Positions 7,499 through 15,650 of a stretch of 64,000 bases of DNA are shown here, in pieces. The notes below the pieces were generated by a model. The model did not search any database. It was not told the origin of the DNA and worked only from the letters and a program-made list of their open reading frames with translations. Both the position numbers and the translations under genes were made by a program. Source of the DNA: Paludibacter sp. GTDB lineage: Bacteria; Bacteroidota; Bacteroidia; Bacteroidales; Paludibacteraceae. The first letter of the stretch is position 1. Each line of letters opens with the position of its first letter. The stretch spans positions 50,305 to 114,304 of the forward strand of contig JANJVQ010000022.1 of NCBI GenBank assembly GCA_024710005.1, given 5' to 3'.

Positions 7499-7534
7499 TC
7501 ATTCCCTGTAAAATGTTATATTTGCAGGGAATGA
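7499..7534 (+). promoter_or_regulatory. -7 box enclosed by a perfect 10-bp dyad (candidate operator)
   Basis: TCATTCCCTG (7499-7508) and CAGGGAATGA (7525-7534) are exact inverted copies. The 16-bp interval between them ends with TATATTTG (7517-7524), a consensus -7 box. A repressor bound to the dyad would cover the promoter of the DUF4861 gene. A transcribed hairpin is the alternative. The -33 element is weak. Confidence 0.6.
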
Positions 7535-7658
7535 GTTTTTAAGGGATCAGATTCCTTATTATAATCGTAACAACAGGTAACTATAATTAGATAACATTAC
7601 CCATTATTTGCAGAATTAATTTATTTCGCAATAAACTAATTTTAAGCATAGTGACAAA

Positions 7659-7915
7659 ACCTTATTTTATAAACCTTATTTTCTTACTAAAACAACCTTA
7701 GTAGGGAAAAATAATAATTATGACTACCTCTCTTACCTTATTACCTTATTTAATTTAATAAGGTTAAATAAGGTTTAGGATAATGTGACAATCATTTGCT
7801 ACTAAGGTTGTTTTAGTAAGAAAATAAGGTTAAAAATAAGGTTGAGATAACAAAATCAATATTTATTTCTACTAAGGTTGTTTTAGTAAGAAAATAAGGT
7901 TAAAAATAAGGTTGG
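7659..7915. repeat. Three-copy TAAGGTT element: one inverted, two direct
   Basis: A 46-bp element built from CTACTAAGGTTGTTTTAGT and AATAAGGTT blocks occurs at 7799 and 7869 in direct orientation (70 bp apart and nearly identical) and at 7659-7704 inverted. A 32-bp core is exact in all three. Between the inverted and direct copies lies a further palindromic TACCTTATT/AATAAGGT stretch. The whole could fold into one long AT-rich stem or alternate stems. Confidence 0.85.
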
Positions 7916-7989
7916 GATTCTGCAGTTTCCTGATCAACATAATAATTGCAAAACATAATTCAACATAGTATTCATTAAATTTTTATAGC

Positions 7990-9120
7990 ATGAAAAAAAA
8001 CAAAATCAGTATCCTTATTTTAATGTTAGCAACAGCAGTTTCCGGCTTTGCGCAGACAACCATTGAAATCGTCAATCAGTATCCATTCGACAGAGCAGAT
8101 GAAATCGTTGAAATTGCAGCATCCGAACTGGGTGGACTTTCAGGCACCAATTATGTGCTTACCGATGAAAATGGTCTGGAAATCCCCTATCAATTGATTT
8201 ATAACGGTACTGAAAGTGTTCAGGCTTTGCTGTTTCCGGCAACGGTTAAAACAGGAACCAAAGTGGCTTACACATTAAACGAAGGCACCCCAAAAGCAGT
8301 AAAAGCCAAAACTTCAGCACGCTTTGTTCCGGAAAGAAAAGATGACTTCGCATGGGAAAACGACATTGCCGCCTATCGCATGTACGGTCCGGCGCTTGCC
8401 GCTGAAAACCCATCCAATGGTATCGACCTGTGGTTGAAAAGAACTGAAGAACTGGTTGTGGATAGTTTCTACAGAGGTGAACTGAAATACGGCAAATCGT
8501 ATCACGAAGATCACGGTCAGGGACTTGATTGCTACAAAGTAGGTAATACCCTGGGTGCCGGTGGTGTTGCTCCGTATGTAAACGGTGAGTTGCTGGTCGG
8601 CAAACATTTCGACACCTATAAAGTACTGGATAACGGTCCACTTCGCTCCAGCTTTACACTTACCTATAACGAGGTTGATATCAACGGAAAGAAATACAAA
8701 AAGGAAGTCACCATCCACACCGATGCGGGAACCGTGATGAACAAAGCTGTGGTCAAACTGACCGGAGAGAAACAGCCTATGCAACTGGCAGCGGGCATTA
8801 CCCTGCACGATGGCAAAGGTTCTCTACAAAAAGGTACCGGACTGATTGTGTATGGTGAAAACGCTATTGCCGACAAAGATCAAAAAAACGTGGGAAAAAA
8901 TTATGTAGGCGTTGTGTTGCCGGACAAAGAAGACCTTTATAAAATTCAGAACCTGCATGCCCTGCTGATGAAAAATTACGTGCCAGGAGAAGAATTTACC
9001 TATTACTTTGGCGGAGGCTGGAGCCAATGGAAGTTCCCGACCCAGAAAGAATGGCTTGCCGCCGTACAACAATTCTCCAAACAAGTAAAATACCCGTTGA
9101 CAGTTAGGATAGTTAAATAA
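7990..9120 (+). CDS. DUF4861 family secreted protein
   Basis: A 376-residue protein with a Sec signal peptide (hydrophobic core ILILMLATAVSGF, then AQTT), so it is exported to the periplasm or beyond. The body matches DUF4861: the opening IEIVNQYPFDRADEIVEI, the block WENDIAAYRMYGPAL, and YYFGGGWSQWKFPTQKEW near the end. Family members accompany uronate and pectin or ulvan utilisation genes in Bacteroidota. Here it follows kduI-kduD, separated by a 579-bp repeat-filled spacer with its own likely promoter. The biochemical activity is not established; a role in processing uronic-acid-containing glycans is inference. It is convergent with the biotin carrier gene. Confidence 0.85.
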   Translation: MKKNKISILILMLATAVSGFAQTTIEIVNQYPFDRADEIVEIAASELGGLSGTNYVLTDENGLEIPYQLIYNGTESVQALLFPATVKTGTKVAYTLNEGTPKAVKAKTSARFVPERKDDFAWENDIAAYRMYGPALAAENPSNGIDLWLKRTEELVVDSFYRGELKYGKSYHEDHGQGLDCYKVGNTLGAGGVAPYVNGELLVGKHFDTYKVLDNGPLRSSFTLTYNEVDINGKKYKKEVTIHTDAGTVMNKAVVKLTGEKQPMQLAAGITLHDGKGSLQKGTGLIVYGENAIADKDQKNVGKNYVGVVLPDKEDLYKIQNLHALLMKNYVPGEEFTYYFGGGWSQWKFPTQKEWLAAVQQFSKQVKYPLTVRIVK

Positions 9121-9122
9121 AA

Positions 9123-9143
9123 GCGGAAAGCGGAAAGCGGAAA
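9123..9143. repeat. Heptamer array D (GCGGAAA x3)
   Basis: Three perfect GCGGAAA units begin 3 bp after the DUF4861 stop. They are the inverted partner of array E across the terminator. Confidence 0.85.
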
Positions 9144-9149
9144 ATTAAG

Positions 9150-9188
9150 AAAAGGAGCAGCAAACTATTGTTTACTGCTCCTTTTTTT
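9150..9188. terminator. Bidirectional intrinsic terminator
   Basis: Arms AAAGGAGCAG and CTGCTCCTTT, with inner AAAC/GTTT pairing, are followed by T8 on the plus strand and preceded by A residues that serve the minus strand. It sits between two convergent genes. Confidence 0.85.
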
Positions 9189-9203
9189 TATAACCATAAA
9201 TGG

Positions 9204-9231
9204 TTTTCCGCTTTCCGCTGTTAGCTTTCCG
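9204..9231. repeat. Heptamer array E running into biotin carrier gene
   Basis: In-register units TTTTCCG, CTTTCCG, CTGTTAG, CTTTCCG. The third unit contains the stop codon (9221-9223) of the convergent gene, and the fourth encodes its last residues. It is the inverted counterpart of array D. Confidence 0.8.
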
Positions 9232-9565
9232 CTTCCTCTTCCGCCGCTTCCAGTTCCAGCATCAACATATCCTTCGGAATGCGGTCTCCTACGTTTACAT
9301 TGACTTTCTTGATTTTAGCGGTAAAGGGCATTTGGATACGGTTACGCATTTTCATTGCTTCGAGAATGAGCAGGGGTTCGCCTTCCTGTACCACATCACC
9401 TTCTTTCACCGAAATTTCGATGATGGTTCCCGGAATAAACGACTGAATTTCATAAGGATTGGGATCAACCCAAGCCTTACGGTTCTTGTATTTATTGGTC
9501 AGTAATGTTTTGTATTTTCTGGCAGTAACTGCAAATTCCACTAAATCCTGATTTTTTTTTGCCAT
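9221..9565 (-). CDS. Biotin carboxyl carrier subunit
   Basis: A 114-residue biotinyl carrier. The biotin attachment motif EAMKM (EAMKMRNRIQMP) is near residue 75, and the flanking hammerhead PGTIIEISVKEGDVVQEGEPL and KVNVNVGDRIPKDMLMLEL are complete. The N-terminal 35 residues are a linker-like extension. It follows the carboxyltransferase gene by 50 bp, so both probably form one enzyme: methylmalonyl-CoA decarboxylase/transcarboxylase or an acyl-CoA carboxylase. The acidic C-terminus AAEEEAES is partly encoded by heptamer array E. Confidence 0.9.
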   Translation of the reverse strand: MAKKNQDLVEFAVTARKYKTLLTNKYKNRKAWVDPNPYEIQSFIPGTIIEISVKEGDVVQEGEPLLILEAMKMRNRIQMPFTAKIKKVNVNVGDRIPKDMLMLELEAAEEEAES

Positions 9566-9615
9566 GATGATTTGTTTTAAATTCTACATCTTAAAAATAA
9601 ACACACCAAAACAAA

Positions 9616-11160
9616 TCAGAATGGAGGAACCCCGTGTTTTTTATACGGACGGTGGTCGTCTTTGTTTTTGGAAACTTCCAACGCATGCAGGATGAGTTCG
9701 CGTGTTTCGAGCGGCTCAATCACGGCATCGATATATCCTTTGGCAGCAGCTACGAAAGGATTGGCAAATTTCTCGATATACTCTTCTACTTTCTGCTGAC
9801 GCATTGCATCCTGATCTTCAGCTTCCATGATTTCCTTGCGGAAGATGATATTGGCAGCTCCTTCCGGACCCATAACCGCGATTTCAGCACCCGGCCAGGC
9901 AAACATAAAGTCGGCGCCGAGGTGACGTGAGTTCATGGCAATGTATCCACCACCGTAAGCTTTACGCAGGATTACCGTGATTTTAGGTACAGTAGCTTCT
10001 GAATAGGCGTACAACATCTTGGCACCGTGACGGATTACACCCGCGTGCTCCTGGTCAACACCCGGCAGATAACCCGGCATATCTTCCAGTGTAACGATAG
10101 GAATATTGAAAGCATCGCAGAAACGAATGAAACGAGCCGCTTTATCTGAGGCATCGCAATCAAGCACACCAGCTAAATACATCGGTTGGTTAGCTACGAA
10201 ACCTACTGTTTCTCCATTCATACGTCCAAAGCCGATCACGATGTTAGGCGCCCAGAGTTCCTGTACTTCGAGGAATTTTGACTCATCGGAAAGCGCAAAA
10301 ATAATTTCACGCACATCATAAGGCTGTTTTGGATCAGCCGGGATGATGTTTTCTAAATTTTTATTGAAAGTTGGTTTTTTAGGGGCTATTTTAGCCGCTT
10401 TTTCCTGATTGCTGTGAGGAATCAGTCCAATCAAATCTTTAATCTGATTCAAACATTGAATCTCAGTCTGCGCATAAAAATGCGCGTTACCAGTAATTTC
10501 AGCATGTACACGGGCTCCACCCAGGTCTTCCTGTGAGATTTTCTCACCCAATACCGTTTCGATTACATTCGGACCGGTAATAAACATCTTCGAGATATTT
10601 TCTACCACGAATACGAAGTCGGTCAACGCCGGAGAATAAACCGCGCCACCGGCACAAGGACCGAGAATTACCGAGATCTGAGGAATAACACCGGAAGCCA
10701 TGGTATTGCGATAAAAAATTTCGCCATAACCGGCTAATGCACCGATACCTTCCTGGATACGGGCGCCACCAGAGTCGTTGATACCGATACAAGGCATTTT
10801 CATTTTCAGAGCATGGTCCATGATTTTGGTAATCTTACGGGCATGTTTCAAACCCAACGAACCACCCATCACGGTAAAGTCCTGTGCATAGATACAAACG
10901 GGAGCGCCATTGATGGTACCGGTACCGGTAATTACGCCATCACCGGCCAGTTCTTTCGTGTCCATCCCGAAATTGCGTTCCTCATGTTCCACAAACATGT
11001 CATATTCATGAAATGAATTCACATCCAACAAATAAAGGATACGTGCACGGGCAGTCATTTTACCCATTGCAGCCTGTTTCTCAATGGCTTTCTTACCACC
11101 ACCCATTTGAACCAGGGCTTTCTTTTGTCGCAATGCGATAATGTTTTTCTTTAAAGTCAT
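9616..11160 (-). CDS. mmdA: Acyl-CoA carboxyltransferase subunit (methylmalonyl-/propionyl-CoA type)
   Basis: A 514-residue crotonase-fold carboxyltransferase. Both oxyanion-hole segments are present (GPCAGGAVYSPAL in the N half and AYGGGYIAMNSRHLGAD in the C half), with GGARIQEGIGALAGYGE marking the acyl-CoA site. The length and order match MmdA/PccB. A biotin carrier follows, but no biotin carboxylase and no membrane OadB/OadG subunits are adjacent, which favours methylmalonyl-CoA decarboxylase or transcarboxylase (propionate metabolism) over an ATP-dependent carboxylase. This assignment is an inference. A clear promoter lies about 60-90 bp upstream. Confidence 0.88.
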   Translation of the reverse strand: MTLKKNIIALRQKKALVQMGGGKKAIEKQAAMGKMTARARILYLLDVNSFHEYDMFVEHEERNFGMDTKELAGDGVITGTGTINGAPVCIYAQDFTVMGGSLGLKHARKITKIMDHALKMKMPCIGINDSGGARIQEGIGALAGYGEIFYRNTMASGVIPQISVILGPCAGGAVYSPALTDFVFVVENISKMFITGPNVIETVLGEKISQEDLGGARVHAEITGNAHFYAQTEIQCLNQIKDLIGLIPHSNQEKAAKIAPKKPTFNKNLENIIPADPKQPYDVREIIFALSDESKFLEVQELWAPNIVIGFGRMNGETVGFVANQPMYLAGVLDCDASDKAARFIRFCDAFNIPIVTLEDMPGYLPGVDQEHAGVIRHGAKMLYAYSEATVPKITVILRKAYGGGYIAMNSRHLGADFMFAWPGAEIAVMGPEGAANIIFRKEIMEAEDQDAMRQQKVEEYIEKFANPFVAAAKGYIDAVIEPLETRELILHALEVSKNKDDHRPYKKHGVPPF

Positions 11161-11218
11161 AAAAACATTGATTTAATTAAACTTCGATTTAATTTGTATT
11201 TGTAATTTAAAAACGATA

Positions 11219-11248
11219 CAAAAGTAACACTTTTTTCTGACGCAACAA
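11219..11248 (-). promoter_or_regulatory. mmdA promoter
   Basis: TTG (11246-11248), a 19-bp spacer and TACTTTTG (11219-11226) on the minus strand match the Bacteroidota consensus. Confidence 0.7.
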
Positions 11249-11308
11249 CGCACAAGCAAGACTACTGTATTATAGCAATTTACAAAACAGAATCAATAAA
11301 TATACGAA

Positions 11309-11836
11309 TTATTTAACCCTTTTTGTATAGTATTTCAGTATGTTTCGACGGGAAGAAACAAATGCGGCAGTATATTCACTTTCATCGGCCTGATCGATGG
11401 TAATGATGAATTCACGGAGGAGGTCTTCGTCGGTAAGCGCATATTTATACAGCAATTTCATGGCCAGACTTTGCACCCCGATAGAAAAAGCGGGAGAAAG
11501 CATCCAGTCGTACAGCGTATTCAGCATGTCAACATTGATTGGATCAGGTACAGGAAATGAGTTCAGAATAGATAGTCCAATCCGGTGCATGCCCTGGTGT
11601 TTGGTTGTCAACACCATTTTTGTTATGCGGTCTAACTTATCCTGATCAAACCACTCCGGGTTGCGCTGACTTATCTTCTCGACAGCCCAGAGCACCCGCC
11701 AGGCTTTCTTATTATCTGCTTCGAAAGCCATGTTAAATAATGTGTCAAAGTCCACCTGATGATGGTAGATATGTAACAACAATTCTTCGAGGTGGTAACG
11801 GGATTGCAGGTTTTCAAAAAAAGCGTGGTAATCCAT
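11309..11836 (-). CDS. Hypothetical all-helical (ARM/HEAT-like) protein
   Basis: A 175-residue soluble protein that I cannot assign to a named family. Successive amphipathic helices (KKAWRVLWAVEKISQ, DKLDRITKMVLTTKHQGMHRIGLSILNS, SIGVQSLAMKLLYKYA) look like a short ARM/HEAT-type solenoid, suggesting protein binding. There is no signal peptide, membrane segment or catalytic motif. It starts 6 bp after the MltF-like gene, so the two are almost surely cotranscribed. Such pairs occur in Bacteroidales, but function is unknown. Confidence 0.75.
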   Translation of the reverse strand: MDYHAFFENLQSRYHLEELLLHIYHHQVDFDTLFNMAFEADNKKAWRVLWAVEKISQRNPEWFDQDKLDRITKMVLTTKHQGMHRIGLSILNSFPVPDPINVDMLNTLYDWMLSPAFSIGVQSLAMKLLYKYALTDEDLLREFIITIDQADESEYTAAFVSSRRNILKYYTKRVK

Positions 11837-11842
11837 GACAAG

Positions 11843-13210
11843 TTACATTTTTCCTTTGTATTTCTGATAGGTATCCAGCGTATTGCGCACGTAACGAATG
11901 GTCTCACCCGAGCGGAACCGGCCGTATTTCACCACCTCATCGTTGTAGTATTCGGGCTCATGCTTCTTTGATAGAAAATATTCTACGTGCTCAAACCAGA
12001 TGTACGGATTTTTACCATGTTTCTCAGCCAGGGCCATGGCATCGAGGATGTGGGCCGGACCTGAATTATAGGAAGCGAGGATAAACTTCTTCCTTTCGTC
12101 CTGATTCTCTATCTTCCTGAAAAGCAGATTTAAACTTTTGATATATTGTACACTGGCTTCAATATTTTTCTCCGGATTCAGTATATTATCCAGGCTCAAA
12201 CCGAACTTAGCCGCCGTTCGGGGCATTAACTGCATTAAACCCGAAGCTCCCATGCGCGACACCTGTGATGAGTCGAATCTGGATTCATGAAATGCAAGAG
12301 CAGCCAGCAAACGCCAGTCCCAGTTGATTTCCGCGGCATATTTTCTGAAATAGGCATCATATGGGGAAATAGCTCCTTTGGGTATAGAAATCTTTTTCGT
12401 TACAAAATAGGGATTTTTGATGCGGTATTTGCCGTATAACTGTGACCGTATCAACTCGGTTTCTGAACTGTTTTCCCAGTCGGTAATAAGTTCTTTAATC
12501 CGGTCATTTTGCTTGTTAACCAGCCAGCCGTTGCGTTGCAGGAACCCAACCGGAATACGGCAGTCGAGCCGGCGGTTGAAATCTTTGTGCTGCACCGCCG
12601 TCTTGTAATGGGCAATGGTGTAGGAAATCTTACGTTTGGTAACCATCTCGATAGCCTGATCCACGGAAACTGTATCGTCCAGCAATTGAATATCGATACC
12701 GCCACCCAGTTCCCGGTTCAGGTGCTGCATGCGCTGATGGTAAACAGAATTTCTGATGACATGCACGGTTTTGCCTTTCAGTTCACTGATATCGCTCACG
12801 GTCTGCAAACCGATTTCCTGCACCAGCACCATATACGAATCTTCCTGAAATGCCACAAAGTCAAACTCATCCTTGAGCGCTTTTGTTTCGTACATACTGT
12901 AGGCTATCAGATCAACCCGTTCGTTTCGAAGCATATTCAGCATTTCTTCCCGTGAACCGGCCAGGTGTACCTTCACCGGAATACCGCTGAAGGCAGCAAA
13001 ATGATTAACCAAATCATAATCATATCCCATGATTTCATCACCCCTGAAGTTAAAATAAGAGGAGGATCCGTACAATGTGGCAACATGCATGGTGTCTTGT
13101 GCCTGTTCTTCAGCGGATGAACCGGCCGAAAGCAGCTCATCGTTGGGTATATCCTGTTGGGTACAGGATATCAGTAACAGCAGCAAAAACAGGACGGAGC
13201 GGATAAACAT
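11843..13210 (-). CDS. mltF: MltF-like lytic murein transglycosylase (lipoprotein)
   Basis: A 455-residue envelope enzyme. It has a lipoprotein signal with lipobox LISC at residues 13-16. Residues about 40-265 form a solute-binding protein-like domain (GYDYDLVNHFAAFSG, LKGKTVHVIRNSVYH), and residues about 280-440 an SLT domain with catalytic Glu in AALAFHESRFD, followed by GASGLMQLMPRTAAKFG and ASYNSGPAHI. This two-domain layout is that of MltF, which cleaves peptidoglycan glycan strands to 1,6-anhydro products and may be allosterically controlled by the N-domain. It is anchored to a membrane facing the periplasm. The next gene follows after 6 bp. Confidence 0.92.
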   Translation of the reverse strand: MFIRSVLFLLLLLISCTQQDIPNDELLSAGSSAEEQAQDTMHVATLYGSSSYFNFRGDEIMGYDYDLVNHFAAFSGIPVKVHLAGSREEMLNMLRNERVDLIAYSMYETKALKDEFDFVAFQEDSYMVLVQEIGLQTVSDISELKGKTVHVIRNSVYHQRMQHLNRELGGGIDIQLLDDTVSVDQAIEMVTKRKISYTIAHYKTAVQHKDFNRRLDCRIPVGFLQRNGWLVNKQNDRIKELITDWENSSETELIRSQLYGKYRIKNPYFVTKKISIPKGAISPYDAYFRKYAAEINWDWRLLAALAFHESRFDSSQVSRMGASGLMQLMPRTAAKFGLSLDNILNPEKNIEASVQYIKSLNLLFRKIENQDERKKFILASYNSGPAHILDAMALAEKHGKNPYIWFEHVEYFLSKKHEPEYYNDEVVKYGRFRSGETIRYVRNTLDTYQKYKGKM

Positions 13211-13286
13211 ACTTTCATGGTTTGGATTTCAGCGGACTAAAATAACCATATTTTTTCAAACTCAGGCAATATAAACTGATTTTTTA

Positions 13287-15077
13287 TTACATCCGTTCCG
13301 GCACATCAATGCCCAGTAAGTTCATTCCTTTTCTGATAACATCTGCCACTGCGGCAGAAAGCACCAGACGGAAATATTTAATTTCGGGATTTTCTTCCCG
13401 CAGGATAGAAAAATCGTGATAGAACTGGTTGTATTCTTTAACGAGTTCGTACACATAATTGGCAATTACGGCCGGACTGAACTCCTGTCCGGCTTCCCTT
13501 ACGATAGTGGGGAATGCCGAAAGCAACTGCACCAGATTACTTTCTTTATCCGACAAAGGCAGATTTTCTGTCACAGGCACTTCGGTAATGATATCCTGTT
13601 CGGCAGCCTTCCGCAGTACCGACTTAATACGTGCGTGGGTGTACTGGATAAATGGACCGGTATTGCCATTGAAATCGATGGATTCTTTCGGGTTGAAAGT
13701 CATATTTTTTTTCGGATCGACTTTCAGTATGAAGTATTTCAGGGCGCCCAGTCCCACCATGCGGGCTATTTCGTCAATTTCTTCTTCAGATGATTGGTCG
13801 AGTTTACCCAGTTCACGCGCTGTTTCTCGGGCTGTATCAATCATTTCTTCCATGAGGTCATCGGCATCCACCACCGTACCTTCACGGCTTTTCATCTTGC
13901 CCTCGGGCAGTTCCACCATGCCGTAAGAGAAGTGCACCAAATCTTTACCCCACGCAAAGCCTAATTTATCAAGCAATAAGGCCAATACCTGAAAATGGTA
14001 ATTCTGCTCATTGCCCACCACGTACACCATCTTTTTGATTTCGTATTCGCTGTATCGCAAAGCTGCGGTACCAATATCCTGTGTCATGTATACAGAGGTT
14101 CCGTCGGCACGCAATAATAGTTTTTCGTCCAGACCATCAGCGGTTAAGTCGGCCCACACCGAACCATCTTCTCTTTTGTAGAAAACGCCCTTGTCAAGTC
14201 CTTCTTCTACCTTGGCTTTGCCATCGAGATAAGTTTGAGACTCATAATAAATCTTATCAAAATCAACACCCAGCTGTTTATAGGTTTCATCAAAACCGGC
14301 ATACACCCATCCGTTCATCTTCTCCCACAGACCATACACTTCCGGATCGTGGTTTTCCCAGGCCACCAGCATTTGTTGTGCCTGCTGAATCAGCGGCGCC
14401 GATTTTTTGGCATCGTCTTCCGACATCCCTTTTTTCATCAGCTCCTTAATTTCAGCCTTGTAGGCCTTATCAAATTCCACGTAATACTTTCCAACCAGGT
14501 GGTCGCCTTTCAGACCGGAACTTTCAGGTGTTTCGCCATTTCCAAACAGCTTCCACGCCAGCATGGATTTGCAGATATGAATACCACGATCATTGACGAT
14601 ATTGGTTTTCACCACCTTCCAGCCATTAGCCCGCTGAATCTGCGCAATGGAATACCCGAGCAGGTTATTACGGATATGTCCGAGATGCAACGGTTTGTTG
14701 GTATTCGGCGAAGAATATTCGACCATCATGATTTCATCGTCGCCATCCATATTGAATCCGAAATTTTCGGCGCTCCGGATTTTATTCAGCAACTGCAACC
14801 AGTAGTTTTTGCTGATGGAGAGGTTCAGGAATCCTTTGATCACGCTAAAACCGGTAATCAGTCCGTTGTTTTCCTGCAGATACTCCCCTATTTCCTGTCC
14901 CGTTGCCTCCGGCGATTTCTTAGCCGCTTTCACGAAAGGGAATGTCACCACTGTCAGGTCACCTTCGAATTCTTTTCTGGTTTTCTGTATTTGTATCTGT
15001 GTCGCCTCGAGTTCCAGAGCATACAACTCCGACACGGCATCTTTAACAATCAATTGAATGGAAGATTCTAAATTCAT
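13287..15077 (-). CDS. argS: Arginyl-tRNA synthetase
   Basis: A 596-residue class I synthetase that charges tRNA-Arg. Visible are the N-terminal Add-1 domain (QIQIQKTRKEFEGDLTVVTFPFVK), the HIGH-type motif in SSPNTNKPLHLGHIRNN, the degenerate KMSKS-type loop GKMKSREG, and the C-terminal DALR domain (FIQYTHARIKSVLRKA, ending GMNLLGIDVPERM). Length is normal. A -7 box lies 22 bp upstream and a 16-bp palindrome sits about 60 bp upstream. It is transcribed alone as far as can be seen. Confidence 0.98.
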   Translation of the reverse strand: MNLESSIQLIVKDAVSELYALELEATQIQIQKTRKEFEGDLTVVTFPFVKAAKKSPEATGQEIGEYLQENNGLITGFSVIKGFLNLSISKNYWLQLLNKIRSAENFGFNMDGDDEIMMVEYSSPNTNKPLHLGHIRNNLLGYSIAQIQRANGWKVVKTNIVNDRGIHICKSMLAWKLFGNGETPESSGLKGDHLVGKYYVEFDKAYKAEIKELMKKGMSEDDAKKSAPLIQQAQQMLVAWENHDPEVYGLWEKMNGWVYAGFDETYKQLGVDFDKIYYESQTYLDGKAKVEEGLDKGVFYKREDGSVWADLTADGLDEKLLLRADGTSVYMTQDIGTAALRYSEYEIKKMVYVVGNEQNYHFQVLALLLDKLGFAWGKDLVHFSYGMVELPEGKMKSREGTVVDADDLMEEMIDTARETARELGKLDQSSEEEIDEIARMVGLGALKYFILKVDPKKNMTFNPKESIDFNGNTGPFIQYTHARIKSVLRKAAEQDIITEVPVTENLPLSDKESNLVQLLSAFPTIVREAGQEFSPAVIANYVYELVKEYNQFYHDFSILREENPEIKYFRLVLSAAVADVIRKGMNLLGIDVPERM

Positions 15078-15099
15078 GATGATATCTTTTTAGGGAGTG

Positions 15100-15146
15100 C
15101 AAAGATAAGAAAAATAATAAATTAAATTTGTTCAGGATGTCCTGAA
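15100..15146 (-). promoter_or_regulatory. argS -7 box and upstream palindrome
   Basis: TATCTTTG (15100-15107) fits TAnnTTTG. TTCAGGA-TG-TCCTGAA (15131-15146) is a 7-bp-arm palindrome near the expected -33 position, so it could be an operator. The canonical TTTG is missing. Confidence 0.45.
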
Positions 15147-15167
15147 GTAATATTGTATTAACTATTA

Positions 15168-15510
15168 ATGCGAATGTTTGTTAATAATGACGCACATTTA
15201 ATCAACCAAGAACAGGTTCGAGGGGGGGTTGCTTCGTCGGCTACGCCTCCTCGCAATGACGGTGCGTTGGTTAGGTCAGTATTACGTCGCGAGAGATTTT
15301 GCGAACCTATTTAGTGAATTGTAGCGACGGGTTCGGCGGACAATAGCGCCCGTCGTGCAAAAACCAATGATGTTTTGCACAGATATGGTCGACGGGTATT
15401 TATTATAATTCGATGACCTCGTCATTGCGAGTCGGTGCAACCGACGAAGCAACCACCTGAAAGTTTGTACTTGGTTATTCGCACGTCATTGCGAAGTGAG
15501 GAATCTCCGG
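15168..15510. repeat. Composite REP/MITE-like element (TCATTGCGA...GAAGCAA type)
   Basis: Three copies of a dispersed-type palindromic repeat are visible: inverted at about 15228-15261 (TTGCTTCGTCGG ... CCTCGCAATGACG), direct at 15420-15457 (CGTCATTGCGAG ... CCGACGAAGCAAC, with inner GTCGGT/ACCGAC stem), and a partial direct copy at 15484-15510. The outer flanks also match inverted (TGCGAAT, AACCAAG). Internal hairpins CGACGGG/CCCGTCG and TGCAAAA/TTTTGCA lie between. Similar GTCATTGCGAGG-GAAGCAA repeats are known as scattered elements in many bacterial genomes. It encodes no protein. Confidence 0.7.
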
Positions 15511-15650
15511 TGCAAATAAGCAAAAAAAAACAACTCCTGATTCGAATTATTTGTTATTTTTGCAAGCAATAGATTATACTCGCTTTGTAAAAACCTTATT
15601 GATTGATATTAAAATATGACTGTTATTTGATTCATTCAATTTGAATTGTC

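Larger units (their letters stand above)
7411..7989. other. Long intergenic region with operator-like dyad and inverted repeats
   Basis: There is no gene in these 579 bp. They hold a -7 box inside a 10-bp dyad (7499-7534), then an AT-rich stretch, then a 250-bp structure built from three copies of a 46-bp element (7659-7915). All would be in the leader of the DUF4861 gene if the promoter is correct. Confidence 0.75.
15078..15650. other. Intergenic region with REP/MITE-like repeats
   Basis: There is no gene in these 573 bp. The argS promoter lies at the left, a repeat element at 15168-15510, and a -7-like box TATTTTTG at 15555-15562 that may serve the lipoprotein genes to the right. Confidence 0.7.

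Noticed and set aside
13416-15071. Long plus-strand ORFs opposite argS (125, 155, 278 aa)
   Set aside because: Antisense shadows of a confidently identified synthetase gene.
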